Shown here: positions 1 to 8,360 of the stretch, in pieces | How positions within the stretch are numbered: the first letter of the stretch is position 1 | How the letters are laid out: each line of letters opens with the position of its first letter | Assembly (NCBI GenBank): GCA_023667285.1 | Contig: JAMPAK010000001.1 | Location: 472,137-536,136 of the forward strand | Length of the DNA stretch: 64,000 nucleotides | From: Muribaculaceae bacterium | Lineage (GTDB): Bacteria; Bacteroidota; Bacteroidia; Bacteroidales; Muribaculaceae | Direction: 5' to 3' | Notes under the pieces: model-generated | Seen by the model: only the letters and a program-made list of their open reading frames with translations | The model's database searches: none | Told to the model about the DNA's origin: nothing | Translations under genes and position numbers: made by a program

Positions 1-436
1 CGCCATCTACACACCCACACGGCTCAAAGGCAAAGAACGGCGCATAAAATACCTCACCTACCGCCGCCCCGACAGCATCCGCGGACACACACTCGCCTAC
101 ATCCTCCTGCTCAACACCCAGGACGCCAAAACCTTCTCACCCCTGCAGGCCCGGCCCGACGGCTTCCTCCGACTCTGGAACGCCCTGCTCCCCGCCCTCT
201 CCGGCTGCGGATTCTTCATCGTCCACATCACCGCACCGCGCACCCGCGGCCACGCCGACAAACTCGCCCGGCTCTTCGCCCGGCGTATGCACCGCATCCT
301 CATACCCGACACTAAAAAGACGTCCGACGAACCGCCACCCACCATCGTCATCACCCTCCCCGTCATATTGCCATACTCAACCCCAACTTCCCCCACAACC
401 TCCCCACCCTCGACCTCCCCACCCCACCCACTCTAG
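1..436 (+). CDS. Dispersed repeated ORF, 3' part (copy 1, 5' truncated by window edge)
   Basis: Reads open from base 2 (AIYTPTRLKG...) to a TAG at 434-436 and matches the last 144 codons of the complete gene at 60946-61623 without any indel. Differences between the copies are almost all third-position and synonymous up to the RMHRIL segment, for example Ile ATC/ATA and Leu CTG/CTC, so this frame has been under protein-level selection. After that segment the copies differ at amino-acid level and the tail becomes Pro/Ser/Thr-rich. Composition is very C-rich and G-poor on the coding strand, unlike its neighbours. I do not recognise the family; no catalytic motif is evident. The segment after the stop is also conserved (see findings). 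Confidence 0.6.
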   Translation, partial: AIYTPTRLKGKERRIKYLTYRRPDSIRGHTLAYILLLNTQDAKTFSPLQARPDGFLRLWNALLPALSGCGFFIVHITAPRTRGHADKLARLFARRMHRILIPDTKKTSDEPPPTIVITLPVILPYSTPTSPTTSPPSTSPPHPL

Positions 437-502
437 CGGTACGCCGTGCTCCGCGACCCAAAGTCAAACCGCACGGCAAGCGAACTTTGACATTTTGGAA
501 AA
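1..502 (+). repeat. Dispersed direct repeat, copy 1
   Basis: Bases 1-502 align without gaps to 61188-61689, including 66 bases beyond the stop codon, and are about 95% identical by my count. The similarity stops in an A-run just after TTTTGGAAAA. The left end lies outside the window. No flanking inverted repeats or transposase accompany it. Confidence 0.85.
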
Positions 503-732
503 AACCTTCCCTCCGCTGGAAATTGCCACCTCGAGGACATATTGGAGTGAAATTAACACACTAAAGTGCAAAAACCCGCTGCGACAACGTTTTCACACTA
601 TAGTGTAATGAAAAGCCGGAAAATATTGATTAACTTTACAGCGTCAAAAACATCGGCGTCATAGAGGCTGCTCTCTGATGCTTTTCTTAATTGCAACTTC
701 ACAATAGTAGATCAATCAAATCACAATTGTAT

Positions 733-1260
733 ATGGACAAATTCTTAGACTCGGTGGGGTTAGGCACAAAGGATGATATTTGGGCCTTTGTTATAACAAT
801 GATTGCCTGCTTGATTTTCGGTAGCATCGTTGGAATGTTCTATGGCAGGAAGAAGGCCTCTAAGGGGGATGCGGTCCCCGCTCCTGCAAAGCAAGGTATC
901 TTCTCCGATGCATGCTCGGATGGCTGGTTCAAGCTCGCACTGTCAATATTCCCTCTCATCCTCTTCTGTAACTACTTCCTGCCTTCGGCATTTGACCTCT
1001 TTGCCATTATAGGCGCGCTGTTTGCTCTCTGCCTTGTGGTGAGAGTGATATGGGTTTTGTCACATAAGCCTTCAGCCTCAAGCCGTGTGGCCCGGGCGGC
1101 AGAGGGTATAACAAGAGTCCCCTTATGGGTCGTCATGTGTGTGATGTTCTATCAGGCTTCTGGTGGTGCACTGCAGATTGTCGTAAGTGGTTATTGCTTG
1201 GCTCTTGTCTGTGTCGCAGCATCAATATCTAAGGCAATCTGCTATCCTCCGGAATCATAA
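733..1260 (+). CDS. Hypothetical integral membrane protein
   Basis: 175 residues from the ATG at 733 (MDKFLDSVG...); an upstream in-frame TTG at 691 is a less likely start because it adds a polar 14-residue leader. Four hydrophobic segments are visible, at about residues 16-38 (ending in GSIVGMFYGRKK, typical of a membrane exit), 65-85, 88-108 and 128-160. I do not recognise a family. It stands alone, converging with nadK with only 9 bases between the stops. The 296 bases before it hold the tail of the repeat and AT-rich sequence with a short ACACTATAGTGT palindrome near 596, but no convincing promoter box. Confidence 0.6.
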   Translation: MDKFLDSVGLGTKDDIWAFVITMIACLIFGSIVGMFYGRKKASKGDAVPAPAKQGIFSDACSDGWFKLALSIFPLILFCNYFLPSAFDLFAIIGALFALCLVVRVIWVLSHKPSASSRVARAAEGITRVPLWVVMCVMFYQASGGALQIVVSGYCLALVCVAASISKAICYPPES

Positions 1261-1269
1261 CCGCGACCC

Positions 1270-2154
1270 CTATCGCTTTGAGATTCCCCAGAGGAGTTTT
1301 GAACTGAGGGTGTCGACAAAGGTGTGGCCGGAGCGATGCAGCACATTGACCACAAACGGCGCGCGCCTTATCCGGAGCCTGACACTGATGGGTAGCACCA
1401 ACAGGCGCCCGTCGAGATTGACACGATATGTCTCCGCGCGGCTCTCTACGCTCGTCTCGATGACATGGCTGTCGCTCACCACCAGCGGGCGCATGGTCAG
1501 GGCGTGGGGCGCCACCGGCGACAGCACCCAGCATGGAGCCGTCGGCTGCACTATAGGCCCCCCGACGGAGAGATTGTAAGCCGTCGAGCCGGTGGGGGTG
1601 GAGATGATGAGGCCGTCTCCCTGATAGGAAGCAATCTCGATGTCGTCGAGGCGCGTGTGCACATTGATCATCGAGGCCGAGTCGTGGCGCAGGATGGCCA
1701 CCTCGTTGAGAGCATAGGGGCTTCCGGTGAGCAGGTCGGAGGCGCCATAGCCGAGAGCCTTCACCTCGAGAAGAGAGCGGGGCTCGGTGAAATAAGCACC
1801 CTCCACAAGATAGTCCACAATATCTCCGGCATCTGTCAGCGACTCCTCGGCCAGGAAGCCCAGATGACCCGTGTTGAACCCCAGGATAGGAGTCTCCTTG
1901 GCTGCGATGCACCCGGCGGTGCGCAGGAAAGTCCCGTCCCCCCCGATGCTGATGGCCAGGTCTGCGTCAAAATCAGATCCCTCAAAGACATCGTCCACCT
2001 CCAGCGCGCTCCCCAGCTCGCGCGACATCGCCTCATAGAAAGGCTGCTGGGCGGCCACAAACACATCACGGTCAGCCAGGTCACGGATCAGGCCGACAAT
2101 CAGAGGTAAATCCTGCGGACTCTGGCGCCGCTTGCCGAAAATCGCTACTTTCAT
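1270..2154 (-). CDS. nadK: NAD kinase
   Basis: ATP-dependent NAD kinase, cytosolic, making NADP from NAD. The 294-residue length is normal for the family. The diagnostic GGDGT motif is at residues 71-75, followed by GFNTGHLGFL near 92-101, the NE dipeptide at about 150-151 and the nucleotide-binding segment with TPTGSTAY near 178-187. It begins 3 bases after the stop of the upstream ACT-like gene, so the two are probably cotranscribed; the pairing of nadK with a CBS/ACT protein next to pdxJ is a common Bacteroidales arrangement. Confidence 0.97.
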   Translation of the reverse strand: MKVAIFGKRRQSPQDLPLIVGLIRDLADRDVFVAAQQPFYEAMSRELGSALEVDDVFEGSDFDADLAISIGGDGTFLRTAGCIAAKETPILGFNTGHLGFLAEESLTDAGDIVDYLVEGAYFTEPRSLLEVKALGYGASDLLTGSPYALNEVAILRHDSASMINVHTRLDDIEIASYQGDGLIISTPTGSTAYNLSVGGPIVQPTAPCWVLSPVAPHALTMRPLVVSDSHVIETSVESRAETYRVNLDGRLLVLPISVRLRIRRAPFVVNVLHRSGHTFVDTLSSKLLWGISKR

Positions 2155-2157
2155 ACT

Positions 2158-2544
2158 CTACATTTCAAGATAGTGAATCAATTCAGCCAGGCGCGACGAC
2201 ATGAGGGTGTCGTCAGCGATTGTCCCTTTGTCGACATCAAGCACCTCATAGCCATATCGCTCCAGCGAGCGCGCCACAGCCAGTGGTGACCGGTGGGTCA
2301 CCCTGAGCTCAAAGACAGTGCGGTTGTCAAACCGGGAACTGTCCGAGGTGACGTTGAGATTGACGAGCTGTGCGTCGCAGTCCTCCACAGCGCGAGCTAT
2401 GCGCGACGCGCTGTAGTCTGACGGCAGGCATGCGGCCAGCAGCCGCGATGACTCGTCGAGAGGTGGGTAAAGCCGTGCAGCCTCAGGCTCCGTGGAGAGT
2501 GTCGGAGCCGATTCCTCAGGCAATATGTTTTCTTTTAACGGCAA
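2158..2544 (-). CDS. ACT-like domain protein, apparently CBS-less remnant of an AcuB-type regulator
   Basis: 128 residues starting from a TTG; a stop codon lies just upstream and no in-frame ATG exists before the conserved part, so this start is forced. The second half (SASRIARAVEDCDAQLVNL ... YGYEVLDVD ... LAELIHYLEM) resembles the C-terminal ACT-like part of the CBS-domain proteins that usually precede nadK in Bacteroides. The roughly 130-residue CBS pair expected before it is absent and is replaced by about 40 low-complexity residues. Function is unknown; a metabolite sensor is the family expectation. It may be a degraded gene kept by its operon position. Confidence 0.7.
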   Translation of the reverse strand: MPLKENILPEESAPTLSTEPEAARLYPPLDESSRLLAACLPSDYSASRIARAVEDCDAQLVNLNVTSDSSRFDNRTVFELRVTHRSPLAVARSLERYGYEVLDVDKGTIADDTLMSSRLAELIHYLEM

Positions 2545-2572
2545 TTTATTTCACTTTTTAGGATTTTCTGAG

Positions 2573-2630
2573 TAAATTTGCACTCTGTTAACCCATGAGG
2601 GTGGAGTAGCGCTCAGATTTTACAAAGTTA
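2573..2630. promoter_or_regulatory. Face-to-face -7 boxes between the nadK operon and pdxJ
   Basis: On the plus strand TAAATTTG at 2573-2580 fits a -7 box for pdxJ, giving a leader near 98 bases. On the minus strand TAACTTTG at 2630-2623 fits a -7 box for the ACT-like gene and nadK. The implied starts (about 2587 plus, about 2617 minus) would make the first 30 bases of the two transcripts overlap. Neither has a good -33 element at the usual spacing. Confidence 0.5.
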
Positions 2631-2684
2631 CAAAAAATCCATCATATCTCCACCCGCGGCAATGACAAAAAAACAATAGGATAC

Positions 2685-3398
2685 ATGACAAATCTCAGTG
2701 TAAATATCAACAAAATAGCCACCCTGCGCAATGCCCGTGGCGAGAACACACCTGATCTTCTCGCTGTGGCTGAGGACTGTGAGCGCTTCGGCGCCCAGGG
2801 AATCACTGTCCATCCGCGCCCTGACGAGCGCCACATCAAGCGCGACGACGTCTACAGGCTCCGCTCACAGGTGAGGACTGAATTCAACATAGAGGGATAT
2901 CCCACGGACGATTTTATGAAACTCGTGCTGCAGGTGCGCCCTGAGCAGGTCACCCTCGTCCCCGATGCTCCTGATGCCCTGACCTCGAGCGCCGGATGGG
3001 ATGTGGCTCCAAACATGGAGTTTCTCTCAGGAGTGGTTGAGCGGCTCCGCGAGGCCGGGATACGATCCTCGATATTCGTGGGGACAGACACCGACAATAT
3101 CCGCATGGCCGCCAAGACCGGCGCTGACCGCGTGGAACTCTACACCAAGCCATATGCCGACATCTATCCCACCGACCCCGAGAAGGCTATAGCTCCCTTC
3201 GTCACCGCCGCCGAGGCCGCCCTCCACTGTGGCCTGGGGGTCAATGCCGGGCACGACCTGAGCCTTCAGAACCTTGAGTGGTTCCACCGCCACATCCCGC
3301 GCCTCAGTGAGGTCTCAATAGGCCACGCCCTCATCTGCGATGCCCTCTATCTGGGACTCGAGCAGACCATACGCCGCTATCTCGACTGTCTTAAATAA
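2685..3398 (+). CDS. pdxJ: Pyridoxine 5'-phosphate synthase
   Basis: Condenses 1-deoxy-D-xylulose 5-phosphate with 3-amino-2-oxopropyl phosphate to pyridoxine 5'-phosphate, the last ring-forming step of DXP-dependent vitamin B6 synthesis. 237 residues, full length. Family signatures are visible in order: [14 protein letters not shown] at the N-terminus, the catalytic-site segment [12 protein letters not shown] near 40-50, NIEGYPT near 68-74, VTLVPD, and the C-terminal NAGHDL and IGHALI phosphate-binding segments. It heads a run of same-strand genes (exbB, exbD, TonB-like) with a 36-base gap to exbB. Confidence 0.97.
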   Translation: MTNLSVNINKIATLRNARGENTPDLLAVAEDCERFGAQGITVHPRPDERHIKRDDVYRLRSQVRTEFNIEGYPTDDFMKLVLQVRPEQVTLVPDAPDALTSSAGWDVAPNMEFLSGVVERLREAGIRSSIFVGTDTDNIRMAAKTGADRVELYTKPYADIYPTDPEKAIAPFVTAAEAALHCGLGVNAGHDLSLQNLEWFHRHIPRLSEVSIGHALICDALYLGLEQTIRRYLDCLK

Positions 3399-3434
3399 CC
3401 CCATCTTCTCATCAGCATATCTCCCCTTCAACTT

Positions 3435-4106
3435 ATGTTACAAACCGAAACTCTGGCCGCTGTGGCCACCGAGGCCGCTCCGATCCAGGAACTCTCAGTG
3501 TGGGATCTGGCACTCCAGGGGGGCTGGATCATGATTCCCCTGCTCATCCTCTCAATCATCAGCGTCTATATATTCGTGGAGCGCTCCATCGTCATAGGCC
3601 GTGCGCGCCGCGACGACGACACCTTCATGAAGCGCATCAAGGACTATATCCACGAAGGGGAGATCGACAGCGCCCGTCGGCTATGCGCCACAACAGACAC
3701 CCCTTACTCCCGCCTCATATCCAAGGGCATCTCGCGCATAGGCCGCCCCATGCAGGATGTGCTTGTGACAATAGAGAACACCGGAAACATCGAGATTGCC
3801 AACCTTGAGAAGGGGCTCCCCTGGCTCGCCACAACCGCGGCCGGAGGCCCCATGCTCGGATTCCTGGGCACGGTTGTCGGAATGGTGAAGGCCTTCTACA
3901 ACCTTGCAGCCGCCGGCACCGGAGCCAACATCGCCGTGCTGGCCGACGGCATCTATGCCGCGCTTGTCACCACTGTGGCCGGCCTTATTGTCGGCATCAT
4001 CGCACTGTTTGCCTACAACTATCTCGTGGCCCGCATCAACAAGGTGATGAACATGCTTGAGGCCAAGACCATGGAGTTCATGGACCTCCTCAACGAGCCT
4101 GCATAA
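3435..4106 (+). CDS. exbB: MotA/TolQ/ExbB proton channel family protein
   Basis: Inner-membrane proton-channel subunit that energises TonB- or Tol-type transport. 223 residues with one N-terminal membrane span near residues 34-55 (MIPLLILSIISVYIFVE) and two C-terminal spans near 135-160 and 178-200. The conserved GLPWLATTAAGGPMLGFLGTV block, typical of the family, precedes the second span. The exbD and TonB-like genes follow immediately, so this is a complete ExbB-ExbD-TonB-type set. Confidence 0.93.
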   Translation: MLQTETLAAVATEAAPIQELSVWDLALQGGWIMIPLLILSIISVYIFVERSIVIGRARRDDDTFMKRIKDYIHEGEIDSARRLCATTDTPYSRLISKGISRIGRPMQDVLVTIENTGNIEIANLEKGLPWLATTAAGGPMLGFLGTVVGMVKAFYNLAAAGTGANIAVLADGIYAALVTTVAGLIVGIIALFAYNYLVARINKVMNMLEAKTMEFMDLLNEPA

Positions 4107-4122
4107 CAATCCCCCCGCAGCC

Positions 4123-4563
4123 ATGTCACTCAAGCGAACCAACAACATGATGGCGGCATTCTCCATGGCATCCATGACCGATGTCATCTTCCTGCTGCTC
4201 ATATTCTTCATGGTCACTTCGACAGTGGTGTTTCCCACTGCCCTTGAGGTGAATCTCCCCGAAAGCTCACACCAGACAGCCCTCAAGCCCTCAACCCGTG
4301 TCTACATAGATGCCGACAACCGGCTCTATGTCTCCGTGACCGGCGAGGAGCCTGTAGAGGTCACAATCGAGTCGCTGGCCGGAGCATTGGCCGAGGCCGC
4401 TGCCAAGACTTCCCCTGAGGACGGAGACTACATAGCCGTCTATGCCGACGAGGCCGTCACTTATGGTGCACTCGTAGAGGTGCTGGACCTCGGAGCCGGA
4501 AACAATCTCAAGATGGTGCTTGCCACCAAGCCGGCCCCGGCGTCCGCCAAAATTAACAATTAA
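4123..4563 (+). CDS. exbD: Biopolymer transporter ExbD/TolR
   Basis: 146 residues from the ATG at 4123; longer readings into the exbB 3' end are not credible. A single membrane span at about residues 15-35 follows the family pattern MASMTDVIFLLLIFFMV, with the channel Asp in the MTD motif. The periplasmic C-terminal domain has the usual beta-alpha character. It starts 16 bases after the exbB stop and is followed after 10 bases by the TonB-like gene. Confidence 0.93.
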   Translation: MSLKRTNNMMAAFSMASMTDVIFLLLIFFMVTSTVVFPTALEVNLPESSHQTALKPSTRVYIDADNRLYVSVTGEEPVEVTIESLAGALAEAAAKTSPEDGDYIAVYADEAVTYGALVEVLDLGAGNNLKMVLATKPAPASAKINN

Positions 4564-4573
4564 TTATCTCACA

Positions 4574-5374
4574 GTGTCATCACGCCGACAACATATCATC
4601 GCCCTCATCATCACTCTCCTGTTTCACGGAGCGGTGCTTGCCGTGCTTATGCTCATCTATCTGCGCTACAATCCGTCTGAGACGCTCGAGCGCGAGTGGC
4701 CTCCGGTGGACTCATCTGAGGTCCTGTTTGGAGGTGAGTATGTGATGGTGGGAGACACCCCTGAGCCTGATATGGCCGATGAACCCTCCCCCGAGGCTGC
4801 GGAGGAGGCATCAGCCACTGTAGAGCAGACCCCCGCAGCCCCTGATCCGACTCCGGAGCCGGTTACGCCCAAGACTCCGGCTGTGGCCTCGAAGACACCC
4901 TCGCCCGCCAAGGCGGACGACCGCGAGACTGCCGCCGCAAGGGAGAAGGCCGAACGTGAGAGAGCCGCTGCCGAACAGGCTAAACGCGAGCAGGAGACAC
5001 GCGACGCCATAGCTTCGCGCGTCAAATTCGGCAAGAATGGCTCCAGTGGCTCAGGGTCCGGGAAATCCGGCTCCCCCGACGGCAATTCTGACATAGGGAA
5101 GTCGTCAGGGACACCGGGCTACAGCCTTGGCCGACGCACCATCGCCTCATGGAAGACACCACCTTCCGCTCCGATAGGCTCAATCACCATCTCAGTCACT
5201 GTGAACCGTGAGGGGCATGTGGTTGCTGCCTCCTATCAGTCAGGCACGGGAGCCGCCGCGGCCAGCACAAAGGCCCGCACGGAGTGTGTCAATGCCGCCA
5301 AGCAGTCGCGCTTCTCAGTCGACCCAGACGCCCCAGTCTCCCAGAAGGGCACTATAACTTATCACTTCAAATAA
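4574..5374 (+). CDS. TonB-like periplasm-spanning protein
   Basis: About 266 residues from a GTG at 4574, 10 bases after the exbD stop; the alternative TTG at 4520 would overlap exbD. N-terminal span near residues 6-30 (HIIALIITLLFHGAVLAVLM), then a long Pro/Glu/Ala-rich linker with TPEPVTPKTP-like repeats, an Ala/Glu/Arg-rich helical stretch (EKAERERAAAEQAKRE), a Gly/Ser linker, and a C-terminal domain with GSITISVTVNREGHV. This layout matches TonB/TolA family proteins. It lacks a clear classical TonB YP motif, so the exact subclass is uncertain. Confidence 0.8.
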   Translation: MSSRRQHIIALIITLLFHGAVLAVLMLIYLRYNPSETLEREWPPVDSSEVLFGGEYVMVGDTPEPDMADEPSPEAAEEASATVEQTPAAPDPTPEPVTPKTPAVASKTPSPAKADDRETAAAREKAERERAAAEQAKREQETRDAIASRVKFGKNGSSGSGSGKSGSPDGNSDIGKSSGTPGYSLGRRTIASWKTPPSAPIGSITISVTVNREGHVVAASYQSGTGAAAASTKARTECVNAAKQSRFSVDPDAPVSQKGTITYHFK

Positions 5375-5392
5375 AAAAACTTCTATCTCATT

Positions 5393-5848
5393 ATGGCATC
5401 AATGTGGTTTGAAACTAAAGTCCGTTATGATAAGACAATGGAAAACGGAGCTGTGAAACGTGTCACTGAGTCCTTCATGGTCGATGCGCTCTCCTTCACC
5501 GAGGCAGAGGCCCGCATCTCAGAGGAGGTGGCTCACTTCACCTCTGAGTTTACAATCTCAGCAGTCAAGATTACAAAAATCGCTGAGATTTTCCAGCAGT
5601 ATAACGGCGACAAATGGTATCTTGTCAAGGCAGCCTTCATAACTCTCGATGAGAAGACCGCTGTAGAGAAAAAGTCCATCTCACAATATCTTGTGGCTGC
5701 CGACTCTTTCAAGGAGGCATATGACCACTTCATGGAAGGAATGAAAGGCACTCTCGCCGACTTCGAGATCAACACCATCCAGGAGACACCCATCATGGAT
5801 GTCTATGAGGCAGACCTCAGCGGCAAGAAGACTGAGAACAAGGAATAA
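5393..5848 (+). CDS. DUF4494 domain-containing protein
   Basis: 151 residues, cytosolic, no signal peptide. The start WFETKVRYDKTMENG and the internal EAEARISEE and WYLVKAAFITLDEK segments fit the Bacteroidetes-specific DUF4494 family, whose function is unknown. The stop is 3 bases before yggS, an association seen in other Bacteroidales, suggesting cotranscription. The alternative start two codons on (Met4) cannot be excluded. Confidence 0.88.
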   Translation: MASMWFETKVRYDKTMENGAVKRVTESFMVDALSFTEAEARISEEVAHFTSEFTISAVKITKIAEIFQQYNGDKWYLVKAAFITLDEKTAVEKKSISQYLVAADSFKEAYDHFMEGMKGTLADFEINTIQETPIMDVYEADLSGKKTENKE

Positions 5849-5851
5849 TCC

Positions 5852-6520
5852 ATGTCCGTCTCCGACAATCTCAATGCTCTGCGCGCATCCCTTCCCGAGG
5901 GGGTTGTGCTTGTGGCTGTGTCGAAATTTCATCCCGTCTCAGCCCTGCGCGAGGCCTACGACGCCGGTCAGCGGGTGTTTGGAGAGAGCCGCGCACTCGA
6001 GATGACCGTCAAGGCCGGGGAGATGCCAGAGGATGTGGAGTGGCACTTCATAGGCCATCTGCAGACAAACAAGGTGCGCCCCGTGGTGGCCACAGCCACG
6101 ATGATCCACAGCATCGACTCTCCACATCTCCTAGAGGCAGTCGAGAAGGAGGCTATGAAGGCAGGCCGGCGGGTGAGAGTGCTGATGCAGCTCCATGTGG
6201 CGCTTGAGGAGACTAAATTCGGCTTCACTCCTGAAGAACTTGATGAGTATCTCACACCCGCTCTGGTCCGCTCCCTGAAGGGGGTGGAGATTGCCGGAGT
6301 GATGGGGATGGCCTCCAATGTCGACGATGAGGAGCGCATACGCCGCGACTTCTCTGCAATCCGCCACACCTTTGATCGGCTCAGGAACAGTGTGTTTGCC
6401 GCTGACGACCGATTCTCTGTCGTCAGCATGGGCATGAGCCACGACTGGCCCATAGCCGTGAGCGAGGGTGCCAATATGGTCAGGGTGGGTACAACAATCT
6501 TCGGCGAAAGGGAATACTGA
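5852..6520 (+). CDS. yggS: YggS/PLPBP family pyridoxal phosphate homeostasis protein
   Basis: Single-domain fold-type III PLP-binding protein implicated in vitamin B6 and amino-acid homeostasis; no enzymatic activity is established for the family. 222 residues. The PLP-lysine segment VAVSKFHPVSALREAY is near residues 20-35, followed by FGESRALE, WHFIGHLQTNKVR near 66-78, the SIDS motif near 90, and C-terminal SMGMSHDWPIAVSEGANMVRVGTTIFG. The stop overlaps the start of neuC by one base (TGATG), so translation may be coupled. Confidence 0.95.
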   Translation: MSVSDNLNALRASLPEGVVLVAVSKFHPVSALREAYDAGQRVFGESRALEMTVKAGEMPEDVEWHFIGHLQTNKVRPVVATATMIHSIDSPHLLEAVEKEAMKAGRRVRVLMQLHVALEETKFGFTPEELDEYLTPALVRSLKGVEIAGVMGMASNVDDEERIRRDFSAIRHTFDRLRNSVFAADDRFSVVSMGMSHDWPIAVSEGANMVRVGTTIFGEREY

Positions 6521-7671
6521 TGAGACGAAGGATAGCCATTGCCACAGGGACACGTGCTGACTGGGGACTCCTCAGCCCCGTGGCCTGCGCTCTCGCCAGG
6601 CGAGATGATTGTGAGGTCGAGGTCCTGGCCACTAACATGCATCTGATTCCTGAGTATGGCGACACCATCACAGAAATTGTGGCCGACGGCTTTGCCTCAG
6701 TGAGGCGTGTGGAAATGCCCGTAGTCACCGATACACCCCTCTCGACAGTCAACGCCATGGCCGGGTGCATGGAGGGGATGGCAAAGGCTCTGACCGAGAT
6801 GCGCCCTGACTGCATAGTCATTCTGGGAGACCGCTTCGAGATGCTGGCCACGGCTACGGCCGCCCTCATGACCGGTGTGCCAATAGTCCATATAGCCGGC
6901 GGTGAGATCTCCGAGGGAGCCGTCGACGACTCCATCCGCCATGCCATCACCAAGATGTCGTGGCTCCACCTCACGGCCACTGAGCCTTACAGAGAGAGAG
7001 TCATCGCTATGGGCGAGGAGCCTGACAGGGTGTTGAACACCGGTGCAATCGGCGTGTGGAACATGCTCCATTCGCCGCGCCCCACTCGCCGCGCCCTCGA
7101 GGAGTCCATCGGCTTCAGCCTGCCCGAAGGCTCGCTCCTGGTCACCTATCATCCCGCCACACTCGATGAGGCCGATCCGGCCATGCGCTGCCGCGAGCTG
7201 CTCAGCGCGCTCGAAATGTCGGGAGACCGCCATATCCTCATCACATATCCCAACAACGATGCGCGCGGACGTGTCATCATAGCGCTCATCGAGGAGTATG
7301 CCAGACTCAATCCCAGGCGTGTGAGGGTGGTCCCCTCTCTGGGACGTCAACGATACATAGCCGCCCTTCAGTGTGTCTCGGCCGTCATCGGAAACTCCTC
7401 GAGCGGCATAGTCGAGGTCCCCTCCATGGGGATTCCGACGGTCGATATAGGCATCAGGCAGCGTGGACGCCTCGCGGGGCCCTCAGTGATCCATTGCGGG
7501 GACTCTCGCGTCGAGATAGCCCAAGCCATCTCCATGGCTCTCACTCCTGAGATGCAGGAGGTGGCCCGCACCGCTCCTAATCCCTATGCCAAGGCAGACA
7601 CGCTCGACATCATGGCCGAGACCATAGCCACCTCCCCGCTCTCCCTCACCAAACATTTCCACGACCTATGA
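6520..7671 (+). CDS. neuC: UDP/GDP-N-acetylglucosamine 2-epimerase (hydrolysing), NeuC/LegG type
   Basis: Releases UDP or GDP while inverting C2 of an N-acetyl sugar, an early step of sialic- or legionaminic-acid synthesis. 383 residues, full length: N-terminal ATGTRADWGLLSPV (residues 8-21), DCIVILGDRFEML near 100-112, the VHIAGGEISEGAVDDSIRHA block with catalytic residues near 126-145, and the C-terminal GNSSSGIVEVPSMGIPTVDIG. The neighbouring ptmE-like gene, which makes GDP-linked sugars, argues for a LegG (GDP) preference. It overlaps neuA by 4 bases. No neuB is in this window. Confidence 0.93.
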   Translation: MRRRIAIATGTRADWGLLSPVACALARRDDCEVEVLATNMHLIPEYGDTITEIVADGFASVRRVEMPVVTDTPLSTVNAMAGCMEGMAKALTEMRPDCIVILGDRFEMLATATAALMTGVPIVHIAGGEISEGAVDDSIRHAITKMSWLHLTATEPYRERVIAMGEEPDRVLNTGAIGVWNMLHSPRPTRRALEESIGFSLPEGSLLVTYHPATLDEADPAMRCRELLSALEMSGDRHILITYPNNDARGRVIIALIEEYARLNPRRVRVVPSLGRQRYIAALQCVSAVIGNSSSGIVEVPSMGIPTVDIGIRQRGRLAGPSVIHCGDSRVEIAQAISMALTPEMQEVARTAPNPYAKADTLDIMAETIATSPLSLTKHFHDL

Positions 7672-8360
7672 AGCCCTTAGTCATAATCCCTGCCCGTGGG
7701 GGCAGCAAGGGGATTCCCCGCAAGAACATCAGGCCACTGGGCGGACGTCCGTTGGTGTGCTATGCCGTCGATGTGGCGCGGGCGGTGGCACCTGATGATA
7801 TGATTGTCCTCTCGACTGACGATGAGGAGATAGCGCAGGTCGCCAGAGATTGCTGCGGACTTAGCGTGGACTATCTCCGCCCGGCTGAACTTGCCACTGA
7901 CACTGCCGGCTCGCGCGAGGTGATGCTTGATGTGATGGACTGGGCTGACAAGCGCGGTCTGGAATATGACTGCGTTCTCCTCCTGCAGCCCACATCACCC
8001 TTGCGGACCTCTGATGATGTGAGGCGCACACTAGAGGCTTATGACAGCGAGTGTGACATGGCTGTCACCGTATGTGCCGCTCCCTGCAACCCTTATTACG
8101 ACTGCTTTGAGACTACCCCTGAGGGCTATCTGCATGTCTCGAAGGGTGACGGCCTCATAACACGCCGTCAGAACGCGCCCGCGGCATGGCAGATGAACGG
8201 CGCAGTCTATGCCATCAATCCCGAGTCGCTCCGCCGCGCTCCTCTCGGGGCTTTCATCAAACGGATTCCTGTCGAGATGCCGCGCGAGCGCAGCGTCGAT
8301 CTTGACACATCTCTCGACTGGATCATAGCCGAAACTCTCTTAAGCCATGGACAGGTCTAA
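7668..8360 (+). CDS. neuA: CMP-nonulosonate cytidylyltransferase (NeuA/LegF type)
   Basis: Activates a nonulosonic acid with CTP. 230 residues. The nucleotide-binding loop IPARGGSKGIPRKNI at about residues 6-20 and PLVCYAVDVA are diagnostic, with STDDEEIAQVA, LLQPTSPLRTSDDV near 105-118, and C-terminal DLDTSLDWIIAE. The length and the AAWQMNGAVYAI segment fit the bacterial sialate/legionaminate group. It overlaps both neighbours (4 and 14 bases), so these genes form one tight transcription unit. Confidence 0.93.
   Translation: MKPLVIIPARGGSKGIPRKNIRPLGGRPLVCYAVDVARAVAPDDMIVLSTDDEEIAQVARDCCGLSVDYLRPAELATDTAGSREVMLDVMDWADKRGLEYDCVLLLQPTSPLRTSDDVRRTLEAYDSECDMAVTVCAAPCNPYYDCFETTPEGYLHVSKGDGLITRRQNAPAAWQMNGAVYAINPESLRRAPLGAFIKRIPVEMPRERSVDLDTSLDWIIAETLLSHGQV

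Noticed and set aside
590-612. ACACTATAGTGT palindrome as an operator
   Set aside because: Too short and too far from any start or -7 box to support a regulatory claim.
1229-1912. 227-codon minus-strand reading overlapping nadK in another frame
   Set aside because: Cys/Arg/His-rich frame-shifted shadow of nadK.
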